DNA of 64,000 nucleotides from Streptomonospora alba (GTDB lineage Bacteria > Actinomycetota > Actinomycetes > Streptosporangiales > Streptosporangiaceae), in the NCBI RefSeq assembly GCF_000826685.1, contig NZ_JROO01000029.1:107783-171782 (forward strand), given 5' to 3'. Positions 50,838 through 60,096 of this stretch are shown piece after piece. Made by a program: the position numbers and the translations under genes. The notes beneath the pieces were generated by a model. It was not told where the DNA came from, searched no databases, and worked only from the letters and a program-made list of their open reading frames with translations. Position 1 is the stretch's first letter; each line of letters starts with the position of its first letter.

Positions 50838-53800
50838 AACCCGTGCGGCCTCCATCGGCGGATGTGGGGGCAACGTGGGGGAAGGTCACACGCAGTCGGC
50901 CCGTCCGCACTGTGGGCGGGGCGGTTCCCGGGTGCGGTCCGGTGCCCGGGTTCAGGATCGGTGAGGGGGTGCCGAGCGGGTCGAGCCAGTCCCAGGCCCC
51001 GGGCTCGACTGTGGGCACGGGCATGCCCAGGGCGGTGGTGTCGTGGTGGAAAGGGAGATCCGCTGTAAGGAGGTCGGCCACCCTGAACGTGGCCTCCATG
51101 CGGGGCAGCGCGCCGGTGAGTTCGCGGTGCAGAGAGGGGAACTGGGCCGTCGGCAGCAGGTCGGTGGTCGCGTGGACGGCGGCGCGGGGGTCCACGAGGA
51201 GGCTGAGCGTTGTGTCGGTGCCCGCCGATGTGGCGCGCAACCGGAGTTCGCCGGCGGGGACCGTGAAGGTCTGCTGTTCGGGCCGCAGGCGGGTTCCGCC
51301 GGGCGTTTGGACAGCGAAGAAGTGGTCGGCGTCGGTGTCCAGCAGATAGCCGATGAGGCCGTCGTCCAGGGATTCGGGCGAACCGAGGAGGACCGGCCAG
51401 TCGCGGTCGTCGAGCGCTGTGTCGTTCCGGGGGGAGGCGGCGAGGTTCGTCGGCGTGGGGCGGACGTGCGGGGGACGTTCCAGCTCGATGGCGAGGTTGG
51501 CCCGAACCAGTGCGAGCGGGCGTCCGACGGCATGTAGTCCACCGTGGCCGTGCGCCGGGTGGGCGGGGTCGATGGTGCTGTCGGCGTCGTCGATGAGCGT
51601 CAGCAGATTGTCGAGCCGGGCGCCCCGGCCGTAGAGGAGGTGGGTCAGGAGGGCGCGGAACCGGGGATGCAGCTCGTCGGGCAAACCGGTGCCGGTGCCG
51701 TGGCGGTTACGCCAGGCGACCGCGGTGTCCTCCGGGTATGTGGAATACAGCTCGCCGAGGAGTGTGCCGTCGGGGGCGTGGGCGAGCAGGCTGCGGTTGA
51801 GGTGGTCGGGCACTACCCAACCGCAGACGGGAGAAGCGGAATCCTGCGGATGCAGGGGCCGGTCGTCGTCGGCGGCGACCGGGTCGAACCGGGCCCGGGC
51901 CGCTTGGGGTAGGCGGGGGGCGAGTTGGAAGCGATTCCGTGCGGTCTCGGATCCGGCGCTCACTCGCATGGATTCGGCGACAGCGACGGATCCGTGGCGG
52001 TCGGCGGTGTCGCGGGTGATGAGGTCGACGCTGCGCCCGTGGCGGTCCACCAGGGTGAGTTCCGTGAGCAGGGCGTAGCCCGATCGCAGCGGGTGGAATT
52101 GGGCGACGGCGGCGCCGTCGGGAGACGAGGGGTCGATCGTTGCTCCCAGCGGGGTATGGGTCCACGCGCCGTCGAGCACCGCGGCGAGCTCGTTTCGGGG
52201 ACGGCGGGTCAGCGCGGCCTCACGGGCGAGCAGTTGGTCGGTGAAGCCGTCGAGGGCCTGTGACAGCAGATCGCCGCCGGAGGCGGAACCGCGCACGGAG
52301 TCGCGCAGGTTCTCCAACTCGGTCCGGGCGGCCGCCGACGTGGCATGCGCGCGGGCGAGGTCGTCGGTGCGGTCGGCCAGGGTGAGAACGGCGTGCGGGG
52401 ACAGGGGCAGGCGCCCGCGGAGTCGGACGGATCGCGGGGTCTCGGTGTGCCGGCGGGTGTAGCGGCCCACGCGGCTGTTGAAGCGCCACTTGCCGTCGCC
52501 CGCCTCCTCGGAATCGGCGTCGGGATTGAGAACGCGGGCGTCGGGCTCGGCGATGCCGACTGGATGGTAGTCGGCTGTCCACAGCAGGTAGAGGGGTGTC
52601 CAGGGCTGCTGCCATTTCCCGGGTTCGAGTTCGCCGCTTTGGAACAGGAGCCGTTGCAGTTCGGAACCCATGTGCTGGTCGGAGCCGAGGGCGTCGGCAA
52701 GCTCGCCCTGGGCGCCGGCGGCGTCCGCCCCTGTGCAGTAGAGCGGCTCGGCGTCGGCGCGAAGCGCGGCGGCACCGGCTCCCTGGATGAGGACGACGGG
52801 GTCGGCTGCGCGGTAGAACGGCCCGTTGGGAACGCGGTGGGGTTGGAAGGAGCGGGCCTGCGCGACGTCGGGCGGGCCGTCGGGGAAGTCGCGGGCGAAA
52901 TCGTCGATGTCCTCACGCTGGTCCTTGCCCCGGTCCGCGTCGGCGGCGATCTTGGCGGTGAGGTCGGCGATCTGGCGAGCCAGCCGGTCAAGGGCCTGAG
53001 GGTTGATGCTGCCTTCACCCCGCTCGCGAGTGAGCATGCGGTGGAACCAGTCGAGCTGGTACAACCGGTCGCGGTCGGTGGCGAGGTCGCGCATCGCGCG
53101 GTCGTGTTCCTGTTGGAGGCTTCAAGGGAAAGGTCGGAACCCTCCGGGACCTTGTCGCGGAGGAAGTCGATCGATGACAGGCGGGCAAGGGTGGAGCCGA
53201 GTGGGAAAAGTATGGAGAACACCATGGTGGTGCGGGTGCGCGGCATGTCCTTTCTCGCGCCGTCGTCGGTCTCCTTGTTCTCCTTGTGCTGCTTCGGCTC
53301 AGTCTCGTCTGAGTCGTCCTCGGCGGTGGTATCGGTGTCCGGCCGGGGGGCGCTATCACCGTGCGCGCCGTCCGAAACCGCGGACTCGGCCGTGGGCGCG
53401 ACGACCCCGTCGGGGGTGTCCGTGCCGGCCTGGGCTGCGGGCTTCCCGGTGGGCTGCTCGTCGTCCTTGTGCGGATGCAGGAAGGCGACCATCCAGCTGA
53501 AGCCGCGGGGCGCCTTCGGCGCTTCCCCGTCCTTGTTCGCTTCCTGACCTCCGCAAGCGGGGACGGTGGTTTCCTTCCGCTCGGTCAGGGCGGGGCGCAG
53601 GGTCGTGCGGTGTTTGTCGGGGTCGTGTTCGAGGACCAGCGGGGGGACCGGGACCGTCCCGAGCGGGAAGTCGGCACCAGCAGAACCCCCGAACACCTCG
53701 ACCAGTCCGGCAAGGGTCAGGACGGGAGCCTTCGCGACCGGTGTCGAAGAGAAGGTGTAACCGGTATGACCGTTCTCGCGCCGGAGCGAGGTGTGCAGCA

Positions 53801-54578
53801 TCATGCGCGGCCGGGTCTCACCGGGCACAGCGATTCCGGCCTCAGCGGTGAGAACATGGCGGAAACCCTTCTTGTCGGTCGTCTCCGGCTCCCCGCCCGG
53901 CTCGCCCGTAACCGCGCCGTGCTCTTTGACGTGCTCGCCGCCGGTAGTCTCGCTACCGCCTTGGTCCTTCGGTGCGGCGGTCCCACTTCTCGCGCGGTCG
54001 TCGCCGGCATCGCCCCTTGATCCCCCTTTGGAGGCATCGTCTTTTCCGGCGCCGCCGTCCCACGCGGCAGCGTCGCCCACGCTGACCTCGTATACAAGGG
54101 CCGGATCGTGCACACCGAGTTTCGTCAGGAACCCGAGCTTGCCGATCACGGCGGCACCGTCACTCTCCTTTCCGGTGCCATCGGGAAATTCGATCCGGAG
54201 CCGTGCTCCGATGATCGGCGTGGTGGACGCAGAGGGTTTCGCCTGGGATGTGGCCTCGGCCCCAGAGTCAGTGGAAATCCCGCCTTCCGCCTCTTCGCTG
54301 GATCCGCCGTCAGTGCCCGTCCAGAGGAACAGGACGGTCGCCTTCAGCTTGACTCCGTTGCCAAGCACCAGTTTTCCGCTGACGGACAGGGAGTCGGGGA
54401 CGGGCTCGATTTCGCGCATCTTCAACCCGTCGAGTTCGATATGGGGGCCGATCAACGCGAGTGCGAAGTGCCCTGTGACAACCCCGATCGCGGAGCCTGC
54501 GACAGCGGCGAGGTCGAGTGTGGAGCCAGGGTGTACTTCGCTCAGGGCATGCTGGATCGCGCTGACCGTGACACGCAT
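50827..54578 (-). pseudogene. Very long uncharacterised protein gene, one frameshift, 3' end cut by IS256
   Basis: Two frames together encode about 1,250 residues. Part 1 (54578 to about 53110; ATG after GAGGAG) is rich in beta-strands with two Asp/Glu/Gly/Thr-rich linkers (about residues 95-130 and 320-430). Part 2 (53094-50827) contains MRDLATDRDRLYQLDWFHRM, WQQPWTPLYLLWTADYHPVG, LSQALDGFTDQLLAREAAL, RSGYALLTELTLVDRHGRSV and a C-terminal beta-rich region. The shift lies in about 53110-53125; part 2 has no ribosome-binding site of its own. Its stop (TAA, 50829-50827) lies in the IS256 terminus, so the native C-terminus is lost. No family confidently recognised. No signal peptide or membrane helix. 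Confidence 0.6.
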
Positions 54579-55068
54579 TCGGTCTCCTCGGCGGGTTGAG
54601 GTCAGAGTGTTCCTCAATCGTGCACCGAACAAGCCATTGGATGCGACCTACCTTGGGATTTCGCCGATCTTTACATCTGAACCATTGCCGCAAATGGGAA
54701 AAATGGCGACCGTTTCTCGGGACGAGCTCGACTGCGGCCAGGTTTTCTTGAGGGCTGAATACCGGACATCCCTCATCCGGAACCCTCTATGTCGCTTCGC
54801 CCGGTCGACATTGCTTGACGCGGCTGTTTCATTCCGGAGAACGAGGGGCATTGACGCAGGTCGCGCGGCTCCGATGAGGTCAAGCGGCCGCGTGAAGCAG
54901 CCATAGCCCACCCACCGGTGGGCCACGGGGATGTTCGCTCAGTTCAACCCCACCAGCAGTGGAATCGCGAGGTTGCGCGGGAGGAGATGGCCGGCGCCGC
55001 GTTGTTGGGCTACGGCGTGTGTGGCCGTCGGAGCCCTGGATGGATTGGTTGCGGGGCCGGGACAGGTG
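54579..55068. other. Intergenic region without a recognised gene
   Basis: About 490 bases between the long minus-strand gene and the VanZ-like gene. A minus-strand frame (54926-54648, 92 codons) has no ribosome-binding site and no recognisable domain. The AT-richer part at 54600-54800 probably contains the promoter of the long gene. Confidence 0.35.
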
Positions 55069-55584
55069 TCATTGGCGGTCGCGGATGACCGCATTGGGGC
55101 GCTCGGCGTGCTTGAGCGGGCCAGCGAGCCGAAGGGTGACCATCGCCAGCAGTACGCCGATGGCGACACCGATCGTGTTGGAGAGCCAGTCGTTGGTCGA
55201 GCACGACCGTCCGATCATCGGTGCCAGCGCCTGCGCGGTCTCAATCAGCGCGCTCAGCGCGCTCGCGGCTACCAACACCAGCACGGGACGTCGGGTCGCT
55301 ACCGAAGCGAAGAGCGCCGGCGCCACGAAGAGCACGACGTTGGCCGCCAGCTCGACGCGTCCGACTGTCGGCAGCGTCCACGCGACCTCACATCGTTCGA
55401 ACGCCCTCCGTTCAGTCGGGAGCATCGTCAGTACCACCACCGGGAGCGTCCCGAGACCAGTTAGCAGCCAGGCTGTACCCGGCCGGTCGGCTATCAGCCG
55501 TCCCACGAGCGGACCAAGGATGACGAGAAGGGCCAGTGCCGTCGGCGACAGCCACGGATGCTCAATCAGAAAGGTCGTGATCAC
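55069..55584 (-). CDS. VanZ-like membrane protein
   Basis: 171 residues with four to five hydrophobic segments. The VanZ pattern is clear: RVELAANVVLFVAPALFASV, LSALIETAQALAPMIGRSCS and TNDWLSNTIGVAIG. VanZ homologues confer low-level teicoplanin resistance in enterococci; most actinobacterial members have unknown roles at the membrane. Isolated from other intact genes and surrounded by IS debris. Confidence 0.85.
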   Translation of the reverse strand: MITTFLIEHPWLSPTALALLVILGPLVGRLIADRPGTAWLLTGLGTLPVVVLTMLPTERRAFERCEVAWTLPTVGRVELAANVVLFVAPALFASVATRRPVLVLVAASALSALIETAQALAPMIGRSCSTNDWLSNTIGVAIGVLLAMVTLRLAGPLKHAERPNAVIRDRQ

Positions 55585-55675
55585 GCAAGAATGCTACGGG
55601 CCCCCGACGGCCTCAACTCCTTTTCAGGTGCCGACCGGACGTCCCCAAAGGCCGCCTACCCAGCCCTGGGGGGAC

Positions 55676-55871
55676 TGTGGATTTAACGGTGCTTCCGGCC
55701 TGACACGCCAGCGTGGCTGGCGGGAAGGTGCGGACGATGACCGCAACACTGCCGGATGTGGCAGCGAAGAAGAAGCGGGCCGAGGAGTCGGCCGAGCAGC
55801 AGGCAGCAGCTGAGTTGGTCCGGCTGGCGAGGGAGCAGGGCTTGTCTCTGACGGGGCCAGACGGGCGCTAA
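55676..55871 (+). pseudogene. IS256-family 5' end with transposase start
   Basis: The terminal sequence TGTGGATTTAACGGTG resembles the inverse of the IS256 termini at 32130 and 50837 (TGTCAAG-S-TAACGGT). It is followed by a transposase start (55738) MTATLPDVAAKKKRAEESAE with ELVRLAREQGLSLTGPDGR. It stops after 44 codons at the junction with an IS1380 relic. Confidence 0.55.
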
Positions 55872-55917
55872 CCTCGGGCTTTCACGGCAGGCGTGATCGC
55901 AGACCCCTCTGAACATG

Positions 55918-56262
55918 CGAAAGGTGCTTCTGAACTGGGACAATAAGGACTGTCGAGATCCATGTCCCCAGCAGAAACAGAAGCACCTTTCAAGTGAACT
56001 CTACCGAGTCCTACCCCCGTGTGCAGCCCAGAGCCGACGGCACCGGAACCATCTCCCAAGCCGGCGGCCTGCTGCTGAGCGAGACCGTGCGCGCCACCGG
56101 CCTCGATACGGCGCTGCGCACCGCCCTGGCCCGGTGGCGCAAACCCGGCGCCGTCCACGATCCCGCCAAGACCTGCACCGACTGGCCATCGCGCTCGCCC
56201 TGGGCGGCGACTGCCTGGCCGATGCCGAACTGCTGCGGGCCGAACCCGCCCTGAGGTTCCCC
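55918..56262 (+). pseudogene. IS1380-family transposase 5' part, frameshifted
   Basis: From the GTG at 55994: NSTESYPRVQPRADGTGTIS, QAGGLLLSETVRATGLDTAL and RKPGAVHDPAKT. After a shift near 56165 it continues LAIALALGGDCLADAELLRA with EPAL. This is the conserved N-terminus of IS1380 transposases. Upstream 55918-55990 is probably the left end of the element. Interrupted by an IS3 end. Confidence 0.8.
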
Positions 56263-56410
56263 CGGGGCGCGGACACTTGAGGTGAGGGCAGGCGTGATCA
56301 TCAGGAAGGATGTCGTCCATGCCCTCTCCCCACTCGCCCGAGTTCCGCCGCCGCGCTGTCGAGCTGGCGCGCCAGGGCAGCAAGTCTACTGCCCAATCGA
56401 TAACGGGAGG
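56263..56410 (+). pseudogene. IS3-family left end and OrfA start
   Basis: An IS3-like end (GGACACTTGAGGTGAGGGC) precedes MPSPHSPEFRRRAVELARQG with SKSTAQSI from the ATG at 56319, the N-terminus of IS3 OrfA. Truncated after about 30 codons. The stretch 56411-56700 shows no recognisable gene; a short frame from 56587 (MASRRRPLPPPTANVGYLGN...) has a ribosome-binding site but no family. Confidence 0.65.
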
Positions 56411-56710
56411 TGGCCGACAGCCGGTGCCCCCTTCGCCGGGGATGAGGAGGTGAGTTGGTCGGGATGGGAGGTCGTTGTCGGTCACCACCAGCACAGGGCC
56501 GCCCAGCCCTTGCCGCCGTCCTGGTCGGCTGTGTTCGACCTGGTTGACACCATGTGGCGGTCGTCTATCGACCGATAGGAGCAAGCATGGCTAGTCGTCG
56601 TCGCCCTTTGCCGCCGCCCACGGCCAATGTCGGATATCTCGGAAACATCAGCGAAGCGAGCTTAAGCTCCGCTACATTGAAAGCCAGCCGAGATCTTTCG
56701 GGAGAGGCTT

Positions 56711-57026
56711 ATGGCGCGGTTCGCCCAGACGATGGTGGCTATTGGAGCGCTGGCGGTGAGTGCCGGGATCAGCGTCGGCGCCGGCTTGCTGACGCAGGCG
56801 TGGTCAATGGCCTGGTGGCCGGGCCTGGTGGTCCTGATCGGCTGTATGATCGTGGGCAGCATCCTGCACGTGGTGCAGGGGCACCAGGCCCCGTCTGAGG
56901 GCCGTGTCAGTGCGATCCGTGCCTCGCGGGAAGGCGCCCCCTCTGCGGGTTCCGGCACTGCAGGCAAGGATAGTACAAGCATCGACATGCGCGGGAGCAC
57001 CGCAGGTCGAGACGTCATCGGGCGCC
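56711..57026 (+). pseudogene. Truncated membrane-anchored NTPase-type gene (5' part)
   Basis: ATG at 56711 after GGGAGAGG. Two hydrophobic segments (TMVAIGALAVSAGISVGAGL and WWPGLVVLIGCMIVGSILHV) are followed by a polar linker ending DSTSIDMRGSTAGRDVIGR. This resembles the start of the NTPase gene at 62562 (two helices, then a beta-repeat-like linker). After codon 105 the sequence abruptly becomes the antisense of the convergent coiled-coil gene, so both genes lost their 3' ends at a recombination junction near 57026. Confidence 0.6.
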
Positions 57027-57660
57027 AGAGTTCGCGCTCTCCGAGCATCAGCAGCCGGTTGGTCTCTTCGCGCTGCGTAGCGAGCTGCTCCGCCTGTGCG
57101 CTGGAGCGGTCGGGAACAACGAGCGGAAGGGCGTCGTCGGGCGTGCTCGGCTGACGGGATCTACCTGATCGGCGCCTGGGAGCCTCTGGCTCAGCCTCGG
57201 GTTCGGGCTGTACGCACAGGCGGCACGCGCCTTCTTCGACGTGGCGCTCCGCGATGGATTGCATGCATCGTGGGCAGACCGCGAACTCCACGTCAGCGAG
57301 GGCACCGTTCGCGTGCGGGAAACGTTCCAGCCGCGTGATCTCCCGGTGGAGCCGGTCGATGCGCGAAGTCCTGTCATGCTGGACGCGCGTTAACTGGTCG
57401 ATCTCCTCCTCGACGTCGGCCGCGTCGCCCTGGGCGATGGTGAGCAGGCCGCGCAACAGCGTCACCCGGTCGTTGCGCACGCCGCTTTCCGAGTGAAGGT
57501 GCTCGAGTTCGGCCGTGTAGTGCTCGCGTTGCTGGCGTGCCGCACTGAGGTGTTGCCGAAGGTCGGACCTGGGAGGGACAGTACCGCTTTCAAGGAACGA
57601 GGTGACGGTGGTGTGGCGCGCCTTCGCTTCACGAAGTTGCCCTTTGGGCGGAAAGTTCAT
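57027..57660 (-). pseudogene. Coiled-coil protein with zinc-ribbon, 3' truncated
   Basis: About 210 codons from the ATG at 57660 (GGAG about 9 bases upstream). A long coiled coil (SDLRQHLSAARQQREHYTAE, LLTIAQGDAADVEEEIDQLT, HDRTSRIDRLHREITRLERF) leads into FAVCPRCMQSIAERHVEEGA followed by CRLC, a four-Cys zinc-binding module. A second coil start (SSAQAEQLATQREETNRLLM) follows. This is the arrangement seen in the middle of Rad50/SMC-like ATPases with a zinc hook or ribbon; no ATPase motifs remain. The gene ends at the junction with the convergent fragment. Confidence 0.55.
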
Positions 57661-57904
57661 CGGGAACAACTCCGTCGGCGATGTCTGCACCCACCAGCCC
57701 CAGCAGGTCGCGCACCGCCATGCGAGCCTGCCAGCTGTACCTGGCGTACGTGCGCGCTCCGGAATCCTCAGAAGGGTTGGCCTGTAGCGGGGAAACGGAT
57801 GATTGAAGGGGGAGGGGAAGCTCATCCACGAGGCGATCCGTCCTGATCCACACTGTTCTTGCGCCCCTGATGATGACCAGAGAACGGGCACTGGCGGCAC
57901 CCAT
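57629..57904 (-). CDS. Small hypothetical protein upstream of coiled-coil gene
   Basis: 91 residues (ATG at 57904; a TTG at 57940 is possible). Contains RSLVIIRGARTVWIRTDRLV and GARTYARYSWQARMAVRDLL followed by GLVGADIADG. It overlaps the coiled-coil gene start by 32 bases, an arrangement that suggests a two-gene operon. No family recognised; may be incomplete at its 5' end. Confidence 0.4.
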   Translation of the reverse strand: MGAASARSLVIIRGARTVWIRTDRLVDELPLPLQSSVSPLQANPSEDSGARTYARYSWQARMAVRDLLGLVGADIADGVVPDELSAQRATS

Positions 57905-58338
57905 ATCGTTGGCCGGATCCGGACGGATTTTTTCGTCCAATCGCTGGTGAGGAATTTCAGTCCGTGTTACAGAACGTGGGGGTGCGCACTGGAAACCGAT
58001 GTTCTTACCGGAACAGTCTCTCGTGGTCGGTAGCGCGCAGATTGGTCATTTCGGCGTTTCGGCGAGGCTGGTGGTGTCCCAGACCTTGCTAAACGTCTCC
58101 TGTGGGAAGAGGTGCGGCGCGTGTCGGATTCCTGGCCCGGATCGGACGGCCTTCCTCGAGGTCGGCGCCGCTTCTCCAGCCTCACTGGGAGCTTTGTCTT
58201 CGTTTTCCTATCGAACGGGACGCGAGTGGAAACCCGCCGCGGTCGTCCGTTCCGTCAGCCGGCGGCCCTGCCGGGTGGCCATGATGCGAGCGAAGTCCTG
58301 AACGCGTTCGCTGAGACGGGGGAGTTCGGGGCGGATGC

Positions 58339-58677
58339 ACGACTTGGGTGTACGCCCAGCGCAGCGGCCGCGCGGGACGCAGCGGCCAGCCCGCCCTGGT
58401 CACGACCTACTGCGCCACCGGCACCAGCCACGACCAGTACTACTTCCGCCGCTCACAGAAGATGGTCGCCGGCGTGGTGCGGCCTCCGCGCTTGGAAGGG
58501 GGGCGTGGGGGTGGTGCCGTGGTTGAGCTAGTGGGGCCTCCTCCGGGCGGTGTCCGGGATGGTGACGGCTGGGCTGAGGCGGTGGCGCGTGCGGTCGATG
58601 CTCTCGGCCCGGTCGCGGATGCGGACAGGGAACGGTTGGCGCTGCTGCTGGCGCCTGCTGATCCAGGTGAGGAGTAG
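58339..58677 (+). pseudogene. DEAD/DEAH helicase motif VI fragment fused to another tail
   Basis: [20 protein letters not shown] with [27 protein letters not shown] contains the QRxGRAGR motif VI of superfamily 2 helicases. The remainder of the helicase is absent. From about 58490 the frame continues with an unrelated short tail ([20 protein letters not shown] followed by [17 protein letters not shown]) common to small proteins of actinomycete mobile elements. Region 57905-58338 upstream is uninterpretable. Confidence 0.5.
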
Positions 58678-58682
58678 GGTAA

Positions 58683-58704
58683 GGGGCGGCCTGGCGGCCG
58701 CCCC
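58683..58704 (+). terminator. Hairpin terminator
   Basis: Perfect 9-bp repeat GGGGCGGCC / GGCCGCCCC with a TGGC loop, 6 bases after the stop at 58677. Confidence 0.6.
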
Positions 58705-58883
58705 TGCTGCGTTCTAGGCGGCCGTGGGCTTGGTCTTGCGGGGCTTGGCGGGGGTGAGTCCAACCGCGCTACCTCGAGCATGCAGGCGCCGCGCCCGGTG
58801 GGGTGGGCGGTGGGGCGGGCGGTGATCGTGCCGATCAACCGCAGGATCTCCCGGCGGCGACGCTCGAGAACCCGAATACTGGA

Positions 58884-59363
58884 TCAGGTATCGCAATTTG
58901 CTTGATCGATTCGGGCAGTATCGGCGAGAACCGCGCCGGTGGCCACCACGCATATGCCGCGTGATGAGGTCAGGTAAACCGGTCCCGCGTAGTCTTCGGA
59001 GGTTCCGTAGCTCCATACTGCCTCGGCCGGCCCTGCGGACGAGTGCTTCAGTCCCACCTCCATACTCGTCGGTTCGGACACGTTGCCGACGACGACAGCA
59101 CAGACATTTCCGGTGTGGTCGTCGAAGAGTACATAAAGCCTTCCCTTGTCATTAGGGATCGGTTCATCGGCGACAATCCAGAAATCGCCACCACTGAGGC
59201 CGTCGCTGTTGTTGCAAATCAGGTTGGGGCTATCTTGGGCGGACGCAGGAGAGATTGCGGCTGCCAGAAAACCTGTTGTGGCAAGAAGGCAGGATGCGGC
59301 CGCAGTCGCCACCCATCCACCGCCACGCAGTATAGGGAACACGAGGAGGTCCTTCCGTTGCAT
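58884..59363 (-). CDS. Secreted spore-associated-protein A-like protein
   Basis: 159 residues. Signal peptide (GGGWVATAAASCLLATTGFL) with cleavage after ASA. The mature part SPNLICNNSDGLSGGDFWIV, KGRLYVLFDDHTGNVCAVVV, YAGPVYLTSSRGICVVATGA has four Cys in the spacing of streptomycete SapA-like exported proteins (KGRLxLxY...NCA...YAGPVYV...C). Such proteins coat spores or aerial hyphae; role otherwise unknown. Base composition is lower in GC than the cluster genes. Confidence 0.65.
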   Translation of the reverse strand: MQRKDLLVFPILRGGGWVATAAASCLLATTGFLAAAISPASAQDSPNLICNNSDGLSGGDFWIVADEPIPNDKGRLYVLFDDHTGNVCAVVVGNVSEPTSMEVGLKHSSAGPAEAVWSYGTSEDYAGPVYLTSSRGICVVATGAVLADTARIDQANCDT

Positions 59364-59416
59364 TCGACTGGATGAGGTTTATTGCACGTGTCCTGAACGG
59401 CAGACCCTCTCTCTTG

Positions 59417-59908
59417 TTATAATATACGCAACGCAATATCCCGGGTAAACACGATTGCAATTGGGAAAGCAAGAAGCACTATTGTCCAGGCTGTGCTTAC
59501 GTTGAGTCGTTTGAGCATCAGCAGTAGTGCTAGCTGTAAAAATGCCGCGAACAACCATATCCCGACTGGAAGCGAAAGTTCCAATGGACGGTTCGGCGAA
59601 TAGGAGAGGAGGAAAAAATATAAAAAATGTGGAAGGCCTCCGCAAATTGAGGCGAGAGTGTAGAATATCCGGGCGAACCGTTCCCCCTTCATGCGTCCAT
59701 GCCATATCATTGCGAACGCAATCGGTATCAGAGTCGTCCCGGCAAGGAATATTCCGTACGCGGCGGCGAATCCGGCGATCACCGTAGCGATCGAAGCTTC
59801 GGACGACGACAATAACATAACGAATATAGACGCCTGGACGCCGCTGGCGCCGAGCACATTCTTTGCTGGTGTAGAAAATCCCCTCGCGCTCTTTCCGCTG
59901 GCTATCAT
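59417..59908 (-). CDS. Hypothetical membrane protein
   Basis: 163 residues (a shorter start at MLLSSSEASIATVIAG is possible). Five hydrophobic segments (ATVIAGFAAAYGIFLAGTTL, LASICGGLPHFLYFFLLSYS, LPVGIWLFAAFLQLALLLML, WTIVLLAFPIAIVFTRDIAL and an N-terminal one). No known family. Located in the low-GC patch with the SapA-like gene 53 bases downstream. Confidence 0.55.
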   Translation of the reverse strand: MIASGKSARGFSTPAKNVLGASGVQASIFVMLLSSSEASIATVIAGFAAAYGIFLAGTTLIPIAFAMIWHGRMKGERFARIFYTLASICGGLPHFLYFFLLSYSPNRPLELSLPVGIWLFAAFLQLALLLMLKRLNVSTAWTIVLLAFPIAIVFTRDIALRIL

Positions 59909-60096
59909 AAAGTGTCCAGGACTTTCCGATCGGTCTCCGTAGCGGTGATCTACGGGCCGATGCCCCTTCGGAGGACGTCACCGTTGCCCCGACCGTCTGG
60001 CCTTCCGCGGTGATGACTCCTGACCGTGAGGTTGGGACACCGGCCCGTGGTATTGGCTCCTGGGAGCGCGTGGAGCCCCGAGGTTCGCCTTCGCTG

